The translations under genes were made by a program, and so were the position numbers. Source: JAQIBY01 sp046546095 (GTDB taxonomy: Bacteria; Bacteroidota; Bacteroidia; Bacteroidales; ML635J-15). From it: a stretch of 64,000 bases of DNA. A model generated the notes under the pieces. The model saw nothing but the letters and a program-made list of their open reading frames with translations. It was not told the DNA's origin and made no database searches. Positions 42,972-51,972 of this stretch are shown one piece after another (within the stretch, counting starts at the first letter, position 1; every line of letters starts with the position of its first letter). Location of the stretch: assembly GCA_046546095.1 (NCBI GenBank), contig JBKGYK010000002.1:14020-78019 (forward strand), read 5' to 3'.

Positions 42972-44702
42972 TCATATGTTTTTGTTGTTTTCCTCTTTTA
43001 GCCTTTCAATTTCATCAGTGAGCTCCTTTATTCTGAATTCCCTTTCTATGGTTGCTCTGTGAAAGCGTTCAAGTTCGGCAATTCTATCCTGCAACTCTGC
43101 GGTTTTTTTGCTGACCTGTCTTTTCAGATCATCCCTCAGTTTTTGCAGCTCACTCTGTGCTTGTTTGCGTTTGGTGATGTCTTCAATATATCCTTCAAGA
43201 AAATGCAGGTTGTTATTATTATCATATACTCCTTTGCCACGCTCCCAAATCCACCGCAATTCATTGTCTGCTGTTCGTAATTGGTATTCTCCTTCATATT
43301 GTGTTTTGTTTTGAATGGCTTTTTGCCAGTTTATATAAATTGCTTCCCGGTATTCCGGTTCTATCAGGTCATTGTATGCAAGTGTTTCATTGTTGATCAG
43401 TGCTTCCGGATCGTATCCCGTTATTGTTTTGAAACCCTTGCTGATGTAAAGCATTGTCCAGTTTTTATCGTTATTACAGCGGTAGACAAAGCCCGGCAGG
43501 TTGCTGATGAGGGATGATAACTGTCTCTGTTGGTCTGCCAGTTTTTTTTCTGCTTCTTTTTGTGCCGTAATATCTCTGCCTACACTCATGATTTCAGTGA
43601 GCCTGCCCTCATTGTTGGTAATTCCCGAAATAACCCACGCCAGCCAGCGCAAACCATATCGGGTGTAGGCTCTTTGTTCCAGATAAACCGAGTAAGGGGG
43701 GAATTGTAGCTTTTCCATGGCTTCTTTTGTTTTTATGCGATCTGCCGGATGAACAAAAGACATGATGTTTTTGCTGATAAGGTCATTTTCTGGTTTACCA
43801 AAAGTTGAGCAAAAGGAAGGACTGACAAATAAAAACATGCCCTCAAGGTCTGTTTTAATAAGCATCTCGGTTTGATTCTCAACGATGAGCCTGTACTTTT
43901 CTTCGCTTTTCCGTAATTCTCTGGCTTGTTGTACTGTTTCTGTGGTATCCTCAACCAGGCCCATGCCTGAAGTGATCTTGCCGGCATCGTTTTTTATTCC
44001 CTTGAACTTTGCCCGGACAGGAATTTTCTTTCCTGAAGTTACCGCCTCATAAATATCTTCATAATATCCTGATCCGTTTGTGAGGGAGTTACGAATTGCC
44101 GACAAAAATGCCTTATCTTTAAGAGCTTCAAACATCTGCAGGCCGATTACTTTTTTCTTATCCGTACCTAATATCTCGGTTAATTTTTTATTGCAATCTA
44201 TGATTTTACCATCTATGTCATAATGCAGAATTCCGATGGGTGACGCATGGAAAATGGTTGTGTACTTTTTTTCCTCACGTTTAACAAGCTCTTCAGCTTC
44301 CAGTTGCTTTGAGATATCCCTGATCATGCCTACTATTCCCAATTGTTTTCCATCATTGTTTTTCAATGGGAAAACACTCGTTTCCCCGGGGAAAATGCCT
44401 CCGTCTTTTTTCTTGTAGGCAATGGTAAAAGTGAAATCAGGATCAGGTATTTCTTTGATTTTTTCCCCCATTCTCGCATATGTTGATTTGTCTCTGTATA
44501 TGAATTCAGTGGTCTTGCCTTGAATTTCATCCAGAGAATATCCGAACAATTGACTGAAAGCAGGATTGCAATCAGTGATTCTGCGGTTTTTGTCAACAAT
44601 GAGGACGGCATCACGAATACTGTTGTAGAGAATGGCAGAATTATCATAAGCTGCATGGCTTATGTTTTCTTTGCTTTTGTGATCATTGTGGGAAGGTGCC
44701 AT
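42972..44702 (-). CDS. Multi-PAS protein without a kinase domain
   Basis: From the ATG at 44702 (576 residues). Four PAS/PAC units can be followed (about 35-155, 160-275, 280-400 and 405-530), each with the GxxxIDCNxx or FVSPSFCSTFG type of core. The chain then ends in a coiled coil (LERFHRATIEREFRIKELTD) and has no HisKA, HATPase, GGDEF or other output domain. The same coiled-coil tail ends other PAS proteins that lie next to kinases. It is the first gene of the minus-strand cluster, 69 bases upstream of the SBP-PAS kinase start, so it may form mixed complexes with that kinase. Not truncated by an obvious frameshift. Confidence 0.85.
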   Translation of the reverse strand: MAPSHNDHKSKENISHAAYDNSAILYNSIRDAVLIVDKNRRITDCNPAFSQLFGYSLDEIQGKTTEFIYRDKSTYARMGEKIKEIPDPDFTFTIAYKKKDGGIFPGETSVFPLKNNDGKQLGIVGMIRDISKQLEAEELVKREEKKYTTIFHASPIGILHYDIDGKIIDCNKKLTEILGTDKKKVIGLQMFEALKDKAFLSAIRNSLTNGSGYYEDIYEAVTSGKKIPVRAKFKGIKNDAGKITSGMGLVEDTTETVQQARELRKSEEKYRLIVENQTEMLIKTDLEGMFLFVSPSFCSTFGKPENDLISKNIMSFVHPADRIKTKEAMEKLQFPPYSVYLEQRAYTRYGLRWLAWVISGITNNEGRLTEIMSVGRDITAQKEAEKKLADQQRQLSSLISNLPGFVYRCNNDKNWTMLYISKGFKTITGYDPEALINNETLAYNDLIEPEYREAIYINWQKAIQNKTQYEGEYQLRTADNELRWIWERGKGVYDNNNNLHFLEGYIEDITKRKQAQSELQKLRDDLKRQVSKKTAELQDRIAELERFHRATIEREFRIKELTDEIERLKEENNKNI

Positions 44703-44933
44703 TGAAACTTTTTTTATCCCAAGATACGATAAATTTATCAAATAGTTGCCTGTTTATTGTAAAAGCAAATGATTGAATGCTGTTATCGGCATATAACATA
44801 GAATACTATAGTGCTTAGATTGCGCATTATGTCAATCATAAGGGTTAAATGATCATAAAGTATGATTATCACGTTTTTGCTTTGTAGAAATATATAAACA
44901 ATGCATTCTTATTGCTTAATTTTTGCTGCTATA

Positions 44934-44957
44934 TAATGGCCTTTAAGTAATGGCCTT
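44934..44957. repeat. Pair of 10-bp direct repeats upstream of nqrA
   Basis: TAATGGCCTT occurs twice, with starts 14 bases apart, about 125 bases upstream of the nqrA start. Direct repeats of about this size and spacing can be regulator sites, but nothing else supports that here. Confidence 0.4.
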
Positions 44958-45048
44958 AGCTTTTTGATATGTTAATTTTTTTTTGCTATTTGCTTAAACA
45001 AAATCATTCATGAAAGGTTGTGTTAAAATGTTAACATAAATAATTTTA

Positions 45049-45056
45049 TATTTTTG
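45049..45056 (+). promoter_or_regulatory. -7 box of the nqr operon
   Basis: TATTTTTG fits TAnnTTTG. A start about 5 nt later would give a leader of about 21 nt before the ATG at 45082. No clear -33 element. Confidence 0.5.
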
Positions 45057-45081
45057 TTTTGAAAACTGAAAAACATCGATA

Positions 45082-46431
45082 ATGACGAAACCTGTTAAGA
45101 TACGCAAAGGTCTGGATGTTCCGATAAAGGGTGAGCCTGAAAAGAAAATTAAAGAATTGTCAACACCTGAAGTCTTTGCACTTAAACCGACAGATTTTCA
45201 TGGTGTAAGGCCCAAAGTTATTGCCAAACCCGGTACCAGAGTAAAAGTGGGCTCTGTGGTGTATTATAATAAGTTTCATCCCGAAGTTAAATTTACCTCA
45301 CCTGTATCCGGTGAGGTTACTGAAATTGTCAGGGGTGAGAAGCGGAAGATCCTGGAAATAAGGATTGCATCTGATGGCAGGTTTGAAAAAGAAACATTTG
45401 ATATGCCCGATCCGGATACTGATGATAGGTTTGCCATCCGCTCGGTATTGCTGAAAAGCGGACTCTGGCCTTTGATAGTGCAGCGGCCTTTTGGTGTAAT
45501 TCCTGCCCCTGATGATGAACCTGATGCCATTTTCGTATCGCTGTTCAATACTGCACCCCTTGCTCCGGATATGGATTTTGTTTTGAAAGATCAAATTGAA
45601 GATTTGAAGCGCGGGGCAAAGATCATTCATAAAATGACCGGCAGAATGATCAATTTCGGACTGAGTACAAGGTCTGAAAAAAAAATGTATGAAGATATAC
45701 CTTATTCGGAGTTTCATACTTTTCAGGGCCCTCATCCTGCAGGAAATGTTGGTACACAAATCAACAAAGTCAGACCCATAAATAAGGGTGAAATTTTCTG
45801 GACACTCAAAGCCCAGGATCTGGCCGTTATAGGTCGTTTTTTCCGTGAAAAGTTTCCAAATCCCCGGCGCATGATAGCTTTTGCAGGCTCAGAGCTGAAA
45901 GAGCGGTTTTATGCCAATGTGTTGCCTGGAGCTTCACTGCAGAGTGTGATTGACAAGTATCGAATCCAGGATAATGTGCGCATTATCTCCGGTGATGTGT
46001 TGACCGGCACAAAGCTTACTGAGAAAGCATTTATCAGCTTCCAGCATGATATGATATCATTAATCCCCGAAGGAGATTATTACGAATTTTTTGGCTGGGC
46101 AAAACCCGGATTCAATAAGTTTTCAGTATCAAAAACGTATTTTTCCTGGTTGTTTCCCGGCAAGAAGTACAGACTGGATACAAACTATCATGGAGGCGAG
46201 CGTGCTTATGTGATGACCGGCGAATATGAAACGGTTTGTCCGATTGATATATATCCCCAGCAGCTTGTAAAGGCCTGTATGATAAAAGATATTGATAAGA
46301 TGGAGGAACTCGGAATCTATGAAGTGCTTGAGGAGGATATGGCTTTATGTGAATTTGTTTGTACGTCCAAAACAGAGGTTCAGGCTATTCTCAGAGAAGC
46401 ACTTGACATGCTGAGAGAAGAATTGAGTTAA
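45082..46431 (+). CDS. nqrA: Na+-translocating NADH:quinone reductase subunit A
   Basis: A 449-residue soluble subunit. IRKGLDVPIKGEPE at the N-terminus, GVRPKVIAKPGTRVKVG and the later HPAGNVGTQINKV segment are diagnostic of NqrA. This subunit sits on the cytosolic face of the NQR complex and takes part in quinone binding near NqrB. It leads an intact nqrABCDEF-apbE operon and is followed by nqrB after 19 bases. Confidence 0.96.
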   Translation: MTKPVKIRKGLDVPIKGEPEKKIKELSTPEVFALKPTDFHGVRPKVIAKPGTRVKVGSVVYYNKFHPEVKFTSPVSGEVTEIVRGEKRKILEIRIASDGRFEKETFDMPDPDTDDRFAIRSVLLKSGLWPLIVQRPFGVIPAPDDEPDAIFVSLFNTAPLAPDMDFVLKDQIEDLKRGAKIIHKMTGRMINFGLSTRSEKKMYEDIPYSEFHTFQGPHPAGNVGTQINKVRPINKGEIFWTLKAQDLAVIGRFFREKFPNPRRMIAFAGSELKERFYANVLPGASLQSVIDKYRIQDNVRIISGDVLTGTKLTEKAFISFQHDMISLIPEGDYYEFFGWAKPGFNKFSVSKTYFSWLFPGKKYRLDTNYHGGERAYVMTGEYETVCPIDIYPQQLVKACMIKDIDKMEELGIYEVLEEDMALCEFVCTSKTEVQAILREALDMLREELS

Positions 46432-46450
46432 TCATGAAAAAAACGAAGGA

Positions 46451-47623
46451 ATGGGTAAGCTCAGAAAAATTATAGATAAAGTAAAACCGCATTTTGAGGA
46501 AGGAGGGAAGTTTTATAAACTTCATTCCACCTTCGATGCGTTTGAAACAATGATGTTTGTTCCCGATAAAACAACAGAGAAGGGAGCACATATTCGTGAT
46601 GCCATTGACATGAAGAGAACTATGGGGACAGTGATACTGGCTTTGCTTCCTGCATTGTTGTTCGGCATCTGGAATACCGGTTATCAGCATTACCTGGCAA
46701 TGGGAGTGGATGCCGGTTTCTGGCAAAATGTAGGCTACGGGCTGGTCAAAGTGCTGCCCATTGTGGTGGTTTCTTATGTGGTTGGTCTGGCCATAGAATT
46801 TATGTTCGCCCAAATCCGTAAACATGAAGTCAACGAAGGATTTTTGGTTTCCGGAATGCTCATTCCCCTGGTAATGCCACCGGATGTTCCTTTGTGGATG
46901 GTAGCAGTTGCTACTGCTTTTGCTGTGATCATTGGTAAAGAGGTGTTTGGCGGTACAGGCATGAATATTCTGAATCCTGCACTTACCGCACGTGCATTTC
47001 TGTTTTTCTCTTATCCTGCGTGGATGTCCGGAGATAAAGTATGGATTGGTGGAATGATCGATGGTCAGACAATGGATGCATACAGTGGTGCTACTCCGCT
47101 GGCCCAGGCAGCCCTTGGTGATGCTGATATGACCATGGGCAATGGCAATCCCATTGATATCTGGGATATGATCATTGGTACAATCCCCGGCTCAATCGGA
47201 GAAACTTCCAAAATTGCCATTCTCATTGGTGCTGTTATTCTGCTTGGAACAGGTGTGGGAAGCTGGCGAATTATGCTTTCTATGCTGGTTGGCGGTTTGT
47301 TTATGGGTGGTATCCTGAATATTTTTGCTGTCAATCCATTCATGGAAATCCCTTTCTGGGAACATCTCCTGCTTGGATCTTTCCTTTTCGGGATGGTATT
47401 CATGGCCACCGATCCAGTTACAGCCGCGCAGACAACCAGGGGGAAATATATTTACGGATTTCTCATCGGTCTGCTGTCTATTCTTATCCGGGTGGTGAAT
47501 CCGGCCTATCCGGAAGGTACCATGCTGGCCATACTGCTGATGAATGTGTTTGCTCCGCTGATTGATCATTATGTGGTGCAGGCCAATGTGAAAAAACGTA
47601 AGAAAAGACTTAAAACTTCGTGA
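46451..47623 (+). CDS. nqrB: Na+-translocating NADH:quinone reductase subunit B
   Basis: A 390-residue membrane subunit with about ten helices. The flavinylation motif SGAT at 212-215 gives T215 as the likely site of covalent FMN, corresponding to T236 in Vibrio. NQR uses NADH oxidation to pump Na+ outward, and NqrB carries the channel together with NqrD and NqrE. FEEGGKFYKLHSTFDAFE at the N-terminus is typical. It overlaps the region of the nqrC start by a few bases. Confidence 0.96.
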   Translation: MGKLRKIIDKVKPHFEEGGKFYKLHSTFDAFETMMFVPDKTTEKGAHIRDAIDMKRTMGTVILALLPALLFGIWNTGYQHYLAMGVDAGFWQNVGYGLVKVLPIVVVSYVVGLAIEFMFAQIRKHEVNEGFLVSGMLIPLVMPPDVPLWMVAVATAFAVIIGKEVFGGTGMNILNPALTARAFLFFSYPAWMSGDKVWIGGMIDGQTMDAYSGATPLAQAALGDADMTMGNGNPIDIWDMIIGTIPGSIGETSKIAILIGAVILLGTGVGSWRIMLSMLVGGLFMGGILNIFAVNPFMEIPFWEHLLLGSFLFGMVFMATDPVTAAQTTRGKYIYGFLIGLLSILIRVVNPAYPEGTMLAILLMNVFAPLIDHYVVQANVKKRKKRLKTS

Positions 47624-47625
47624 TT

Positions 47626-48339
47626 ATGGACAAAAACAGTAATACCTACATTTTTTTATATGCTGTTGCGATGGTGGTGATTGTTGCTGCCGGCCTTTCT
47701 TTGTTGGCCACCAATCTCCGTCCCCGACAGGAATTTAATGAAGAGGTGCAAAAAAAACAGGATATCCTGGCAGCTATGCATGTTGAAAGTGCTGTGGAGA
47801 ATGCTGCTGACCTGTATGACAATTACATTAAAACCAGTCGTGTAGTTAATTCCGAAGGAGAAATCAATGAGGATGCAGATGCCTTTGAAGTTGAGCTGAA
47901 AAAAGAACTCGATAAACCCGTAGAAAAAAGGAATTTACCCATGTACATAGGTGAGACCGATGAAGGAGAAGAAAAAGTCATTATCCCCCTGCGGGGAAAA
48001 GGATTGTGGGGACCGATCTGGGGATATATTGCTCTTGACGATGACTATAACACCGTATACGGCGCAAGTTTTGCACATCAGGCCGAAACCCCTGGCCTGG
48101 GGGCAGAAATCAATACTGAAGAATTTGAATCCCAGTTCAACGGTAAGAAAATTCTGGATGAAAATGGTGATTTTGTTTCTGTAGATGTGGTGAAAGGTGG
48201 CGTGCCGGAGGATGCTGAGAGAGCCGTGGACGCCATTTCAGGAGGCACCATCACGAGCCATGGACTTCGGGATATGCTCGAAACATGTATTGAACCGTAT
48301 ATGACTTATTTTAATCAGATAAAAAGCTCGGAGGAATAA
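47626..48339 (+). CDS. nqrC: Na+-translocating NADH:quinone reductase subunit C
   Basis: From the ATG at 47626 (237 residues; a GTG at 47620 overlaps the nqrB stop). One N-terminal helix anchors a periplasmic FMN-binding domain. The flavinylation motif reads SGGTIT with T208 as acceptor; the usual alanine before the threonine is glycine, a variant also known in related proteins. ApbE encoded at the end of the operon should attach the FMN. NqrC passes electrons between NqrB and NqrD/E. Confidence 0.95.
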   Translation: MDKNSNTYIFLYAVAMVVIVAAGLSLLATNLRPRQEFNEEVQKKQDILAAMHVESAVENAADLYDNYIKTSRVVNSEGEINEDADAFEVELKKELDKPVEKRNLPMYIGETDEGEEKVIIPLRGKGLWGPIWGYIALDDDYNTVYGASFAHQAETPGLGAEINTEEFESQFNGKKILDENGDFVSVDVVKGGVPEDAERAVDAISGGTITSHGLRDMLETCIEPYMTYFNQIKSSEE

Positions 48340-48342
48340 GCT

Positions 48343-48990
48343 ATGAGTGAGATGAAAGAACCTTTATTTTCACGCAAAAATATGCGGCTTCTCAAAGAGC
48401 CGATGAATAAGAATAATCCCATTACAGTGCAGGTACTCGGTATTTGTTCTGCACTTGCCATTACTGTTAAACTCGAACCTTCAGTTGTGATGGCAATCAG
48501 CGTGGTTTTTGTGATGGGATTCAGCAACCTGATTGTTTCCCTGCTTAGAAAAACAATCCCTTCACGTATCCGGATCATCGTACAGCTGGTGGTGATTGCC
48601 TCCCTGGTAATTGTTGTCGACCAGGTGCTTAAAGCATATATGTATGATGTCAGTAAGCAATTGTCTGTATTTGTCGGACTCATCATTACCAACTGTATTA
48701 TTATGGGGCGGCTTGAAGCATTTGCCCTGGCCAATAAACCCTGGCCGTCCTTGCTTGATGGTCTTGGTAATGCTGCTGGTTATGGTGCCATCCTTGTGAT
48801 CGTCGGTTTCCTTCGCGAGCTCTTTGGCAGTGGTACCGTATGGAATTATCCCGTCATCCCGCAGGGTTTGTTCAATATCGGGTATGAAAACAACGGATTG
48901 TTTATCCTGCCTCCAATGGCCCTGATTATCGTGGGAATCATTATCTGGGTACAACGTTACAGAAACCGTGAACTCATCGAAGAAAACTAA
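48343..48990 (+). CDS. nqrD: Na+-translocating NADH:quinone reductase subunit D
   Basis: A 215-residue membrane protein with six helices. The MNKNNPITVQVLGICSALAI segment and GRLEAFALANKPWPS are typical of NqrD (RnfE family). NqrD and NqrE form the pseudo-symmetric pair that binds an Fe-S centre in the membrane. It follows nqrC by 3 bases. Confidence 0.96.
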   Translation: MSEMKEPLFSRKNMRLLKEPMNKNNPITVQVLGICSALAITVKLEPSVVMAISVVFVMGFSNLIVSLLRKTIPSRIRIIVQLVVIASLVIVVDQVLKAYMYDVSKQLSVFVGLIITNCIIMGRLEAFALANKPWPSLLDGLGNAAGYGAILVIVGFLRELFGSGTVWNYPVIPQGLFNIGYENNGLFILPPMALIIVGIIIWVQRYRNRELIEEN

Positions 48991-48995
48991 ACGCC

Positions 48996-49613
48996 ATGGA
49001 AAATTTAATTAATATATTCGTCAAATCGATTTTTGTTGAGAACATGATTTTTGCCTACTTCCTGGGCATGTGTTCTTATCTTGCAGTTTCCAAAACTGTT
49101 AAAACCTCTGTGGGACTTGGATTTGCCGTTGTCTTTGTGCTCGGTATTACAGTCCCTTTTAATTATCTGATTGAAAACTATTTTCTCAAAGACGGTGCTC
49201 TGGCCTGGATTAGCCCGGAACTTGCTGATGTAAACCTTGGCTTTTTGCGGTTTATTCTGTTCATTGCTGTAATTGCTTCTATGGTACAGTTGGTGGAGAT
49301 GATCGTGGAAAAATTCTCCCCAACTCTGTATGCCAATCTTGGAATTTTCCTCCCACTGATAGCCGTGAACTGTGCCATCCTGGGTGGTTCACTGTTTATG
49401 GCAGAACGGGATTACAACACCATCGCAGAAGCAACATCATACGGCTTGGGGTCCGGTGTTGGCTGGTTCCTGGCCATTGTCGGTATTGCCGCCATACGGG
49501 AAAAAATCAAGTATTCCAATGTTCCCGAACCACTCAAAGGTCTTGGTATTACATTTATTATCACCGGACTGATGGGCATAGCGTTTATGGGTTTTATGGG
49601 AATTGAATTGTAA
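48996..49613 (+). CDS. nqrE: Na+-translocating NADH:quinone reductase subunit E
   Basis: A 205-residue six-helix membrane protein, homologous to RnfA. NIFVKSIFVENMIFAYFLGMC at the start and LPLIAVNCAILGGSLF in the fourth helix carry the conserved Cys residues (FLGMC and VNCAILG) that bind the intramembrane 2Fe-2S cluster with NqrD. It follows nqrD by 5 bases. Confidence 0.96.
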   Translation: MENLINIFVKSIFVENMIFAYFLGMCSYLAVSKTVKTSVGLGFAVVFVLGITVPFNYLIENYFLKDGALAWISPELADVNLGFLRFILFIAVIASMVQLVEMIVEKFSPTLYANLGIFLPLIAVNCAILGGSLFMAERDYNTIAEATSYGLGSGVGWFLAIVGIAAIREKIKYSNVPEPLKGLGITFIITGLMGIAFMGFMGIEL

Positions 49614-49633
49614 TTTGAAAACAAGCTGAAACT

Positions 49634-50887
49634 ATGATATTATTAACAAGTCAGACAGTGATTGTGATAGCAGGAATAGCAGTCTTTTTGCTATTGATTT
49701 TGCTTCTTGTTTCCGTTCTGCTTTATGCAAAGAAAAAGCTTACCCCCCAGGGTGAGGTGACCATCAATATTAATGAGGACAAAGACATTACTGTGAGGCC
49801 GGGATCTACCCTGCTTGATACCTTGTCTGAGAATGGAATTTATCTGCCTTCTGCCTGTGGTGGACAAGGTACTTGTGGTACTTGTACCTGCCAGGTGTTT
49901 GAGGGAGCCGGAGAAATCTTACCCACAGAAACCGGGTTCTTTAGTAGAAAAGAACAGCAAAATGACTGGCGACTTGGATGTCAGGTAAAAGTCAGAAATG
50001 ACCTGAAAATTGGCGTACCCCCTGAAGTGCTGGATATTAAAAAGTGGGAGTGTGAAGTTGTATCCAATAAAAATGTGGCAACTTTTATCAAGGAGTTTGT
50101 TGTGAAATTGCCGGAGGGTGAATCACTCAATTTTAAACCCGGTGGATATATTCAAATTGATGTGCCCAAAATTGAGGTCGATTTTAAAAACATTGAGGTG
50201 GAGGAAAAATTCAGGGAAGACTGGGATAAACTCAATCTCTGGGATTTGAAAATGCGGAATCCCGAACCAACATACAGAGCTTATTCCATGGCAAATCATC
50301 CGGCGGAAGGAAATATCATAAAACTGAATATCAGGATTGCCACACCGCCCTGGGATCCCAAAAAGAACAAATTTAAAAATGTGAACCCAGGGGTTTGCTC
50401 TTCCTTTATCTTTTCACGAAAACCCGGCGATAAGGTCAATGTTTCCGGCCCTTACGGAGAGTTCCATATCAAAGAAACAGACAATGAAATGGTATATATC
50501 GGAGGTGGTGCCGGAATGGCCCCGCTGCGTTCTCATATCTTCCATCTGCTCAAAACAGAAAAATCCGGCAGAAAAATTTCTTACTGGTATGGAGCACGAT
50601 CCAAACGTGAGATATTTTACGAACAGGAATTCCGGGAACTGGAAAAACAATTTCCAAACTTTTCTTTCCACATTGCCTTGTCTGATCCACAGCCTGAAGA
50701 CAATTGGGATGGGCATACAGGTTTTATTCATTCCGTTGTGGAAAAGGAATATCTGAGTAAACTTGATGAACCGGAAGAAATTGAATACTATCTTTGCGGA
50801 CCTCCATTGATGAACGATGCAGTATTTAAAATGCTGGATGAGCTCGGAGTACCGGATGAAATGATTGATTTTGATGATTTTGGATAA
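49634..50887 (+). CDS. nqrF: Na+-translocating NADH:quinone reductase subunit F
   Basis: A 417-residue protein with one N-terminal helix (about 8-29), a 2Fe-2S ferredoxin domain (cysteines in ACGGQGTCGTCTC plus a fourth in LGCQV), and a ferredoxin-NADP-reductase-like FAD/NADH domain (RAYSMANHP for FAD, GGGAGMAPLRSH for NADH, YLCGPPLMNDAV near the end). It is the NADH-oxidising entry point of the complex. Its stop is 1 base before the apbE start. Confidence 0.97.
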   Translation: MILLTSQTVIVIAGIAVFLLLILLLVSVLLYAKKKLTPQGEVTININEDKDITVRPGSTLLDTLSENGIYLPSACGGQGTCGTCTCQVFEGAGEILPTETGFFSRKEQQNDWRLGCQVKVRNDLKIGVPPEVLDIKKWECEVVSNKNVATFIKEFVVKLPEGESLNFKPGGYIQIDVPKIEVDFKNIEVEEKFREDWDKLNLWDLKMRNPEPTYRAYSMANHPAEGNIIKLNIRIATPPWDPKKNKFKNVNPGVCSSFIFSRKPGDKVNVSGPYGEFHIKETDNEMVYIGGGAGMAPLRSHIFHLLKTEKSGRKISYWYGARSKREIFYEQEFRELEKQFPNFSFHIALSDPQPEDNWDGHTGFIHSVVEKEYLSKLDEPEEIEYYLCGPPLMNDAVFKMLDELGVPDEMIDFDDFG

Positions 50888-50888
50888 T

Positions 50889-51908
50889 ATGATGAATAAA
50901 CTTTTCTTTAAAGCTTTTTTATACGGGCTTGCTCTCTTTTCTATGGCAGGCCTGTTCTCTTGTCAGGAAAATCCTGAAACTGAGTATTATAAATATCAGG
51001 GTCAGATTCAGGGAACCTGGTTTTCGGTGATTTATGAAGCAGAGCAGGATTATGCCAAAGATATCGATTCTCTGCTTTCTCGCTTTAACCAAAGCCTGAA
51101 TAATTATGATTCAACAAGTGTTATTTCCAGGGTAAACAGAAATGAGAATCTGCTTACTGATTCTCTTTTTCAGGCAATGTTTCATGCTGCTGACAGAGTG
51201 TGGGAAGCCTCCGGCATGCGATTTGACATCACTGTTGCTCCCCTGGCCAATGCCTGGGGCTTTGGCTATAAAACCGGACATCTGCCCGATTCTGCAGAAA
51301 TCGACAGCATCATGCTCTTTGTGGGCATGGATAAGATAAAACTTGTTGAGAAAAAGATAATCAAAAAAGACGATCGGGTGGAAATCATCGGCAATGCCAT
51401 CGCGCAGGGCATGTCGGTTGATTATCTTGCAAATTTCCTGATCCGTAAGAAGCTTGACAATTTCCTTGTAGAGATTGGAGGAGAAGTCCGTGCTCAGGGG
51501 ATATCACCAAAAGGCAAAAAATGGCTTGTGGGCATAGACAAACCCATCCTTGACAGTACACTCAGCAAAAGAGAAATGCAAACTGCCATCGAGCTCGATC
51601 ATCTTTCCATTGCTACATCAGGAAACTACCGGAAATACAAGGAGCATAACGGGAAACGCTACGGACATTCAATCAATCCGTTGACAGGCTATCCCGAAAG
51701 TACTGAAATAATTTCTGCAAGTGTTCTCCATCCCCAATGCATGATGGCTGATGCATGGGCAACGGCATTTATGCTTATGGATACTGAGCTGGCTCTTGAA
51801 ACTGCAGAAAAGCTTCCCCAAACGGAAGCTATGTTTATTACCGGAGATACGGAAGATGATTATAACATATTTTATACTTCCGGTTTTCAAAACTTTATAC
51901 CCGAATAA
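50889..51908 (+). CDS. apbE: FAD:protein FMN transferase (lipoprotein)
   Basis: From the ATG at 50889 (339 residues; ATG at 50892 also possible; an ORF start at 50865 lies inside nqrF). A lipoprotein signal ends in LFSC. Family blocks are visible: GTWFSVIYE, EIGGEVRAQG, GHSINPLTG and ADAWATAFM. ApbE uses FAD to attach FMN to threonines in NqrB and NqrC outside the cytoplasm, so its place at the end of the nqr operon explains how the complex matures. Confidence 0.94.
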   Translation: MMNKLFFKAFLYGLALFSMAGLFSCQENPETEYYKYQGQIQGTWFSVIYEAEQDYAKDIDSLLSRFNQSLNNYDSTSVISRVNRNENLLTDSLFQAMFHAADRVWEASGMRFDITVAPLANAWGFGYKTGHLPDSAEIDSIMLFVGMDKIKLVEKKIIKKDDRVEIIGNAIAQGMSVDYLANFLIRKKLDNFLVEIGGEVRAQGISPKGKKWLVGIDKPILDSTLSKREMQTAIELDHLSIATSGNYRKYKEHNGKRYGHSINPLTGYPESTEIISASVLHPQCMMADAWATAFMLMDTELALETAEKLPQTEAMFITGDTEDDYNIFYTSGFQNFIPE

Positions 51909-51972
51909 TAAAACCATTGTAACAAACTTTTTTGATTGTGTTTTGTTTACATCATAAATACTTAAAATATAC

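Larger units (their letters stand above)
44703..45081. other. Divergent intergenic region between the PAS cluster and nqrA
   Basis: A gene-free 379-base AT-rich region that must carry two promoters. It contains an inverted repeat ATCATA-AAG-TATGAT (around 44853-44867), two direct repeats TAATGGCCTT at 44934-44943 and 44948-44957, and the nqrA -7 box. No ncRNA signature was recognised. Confidence 0.55.
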
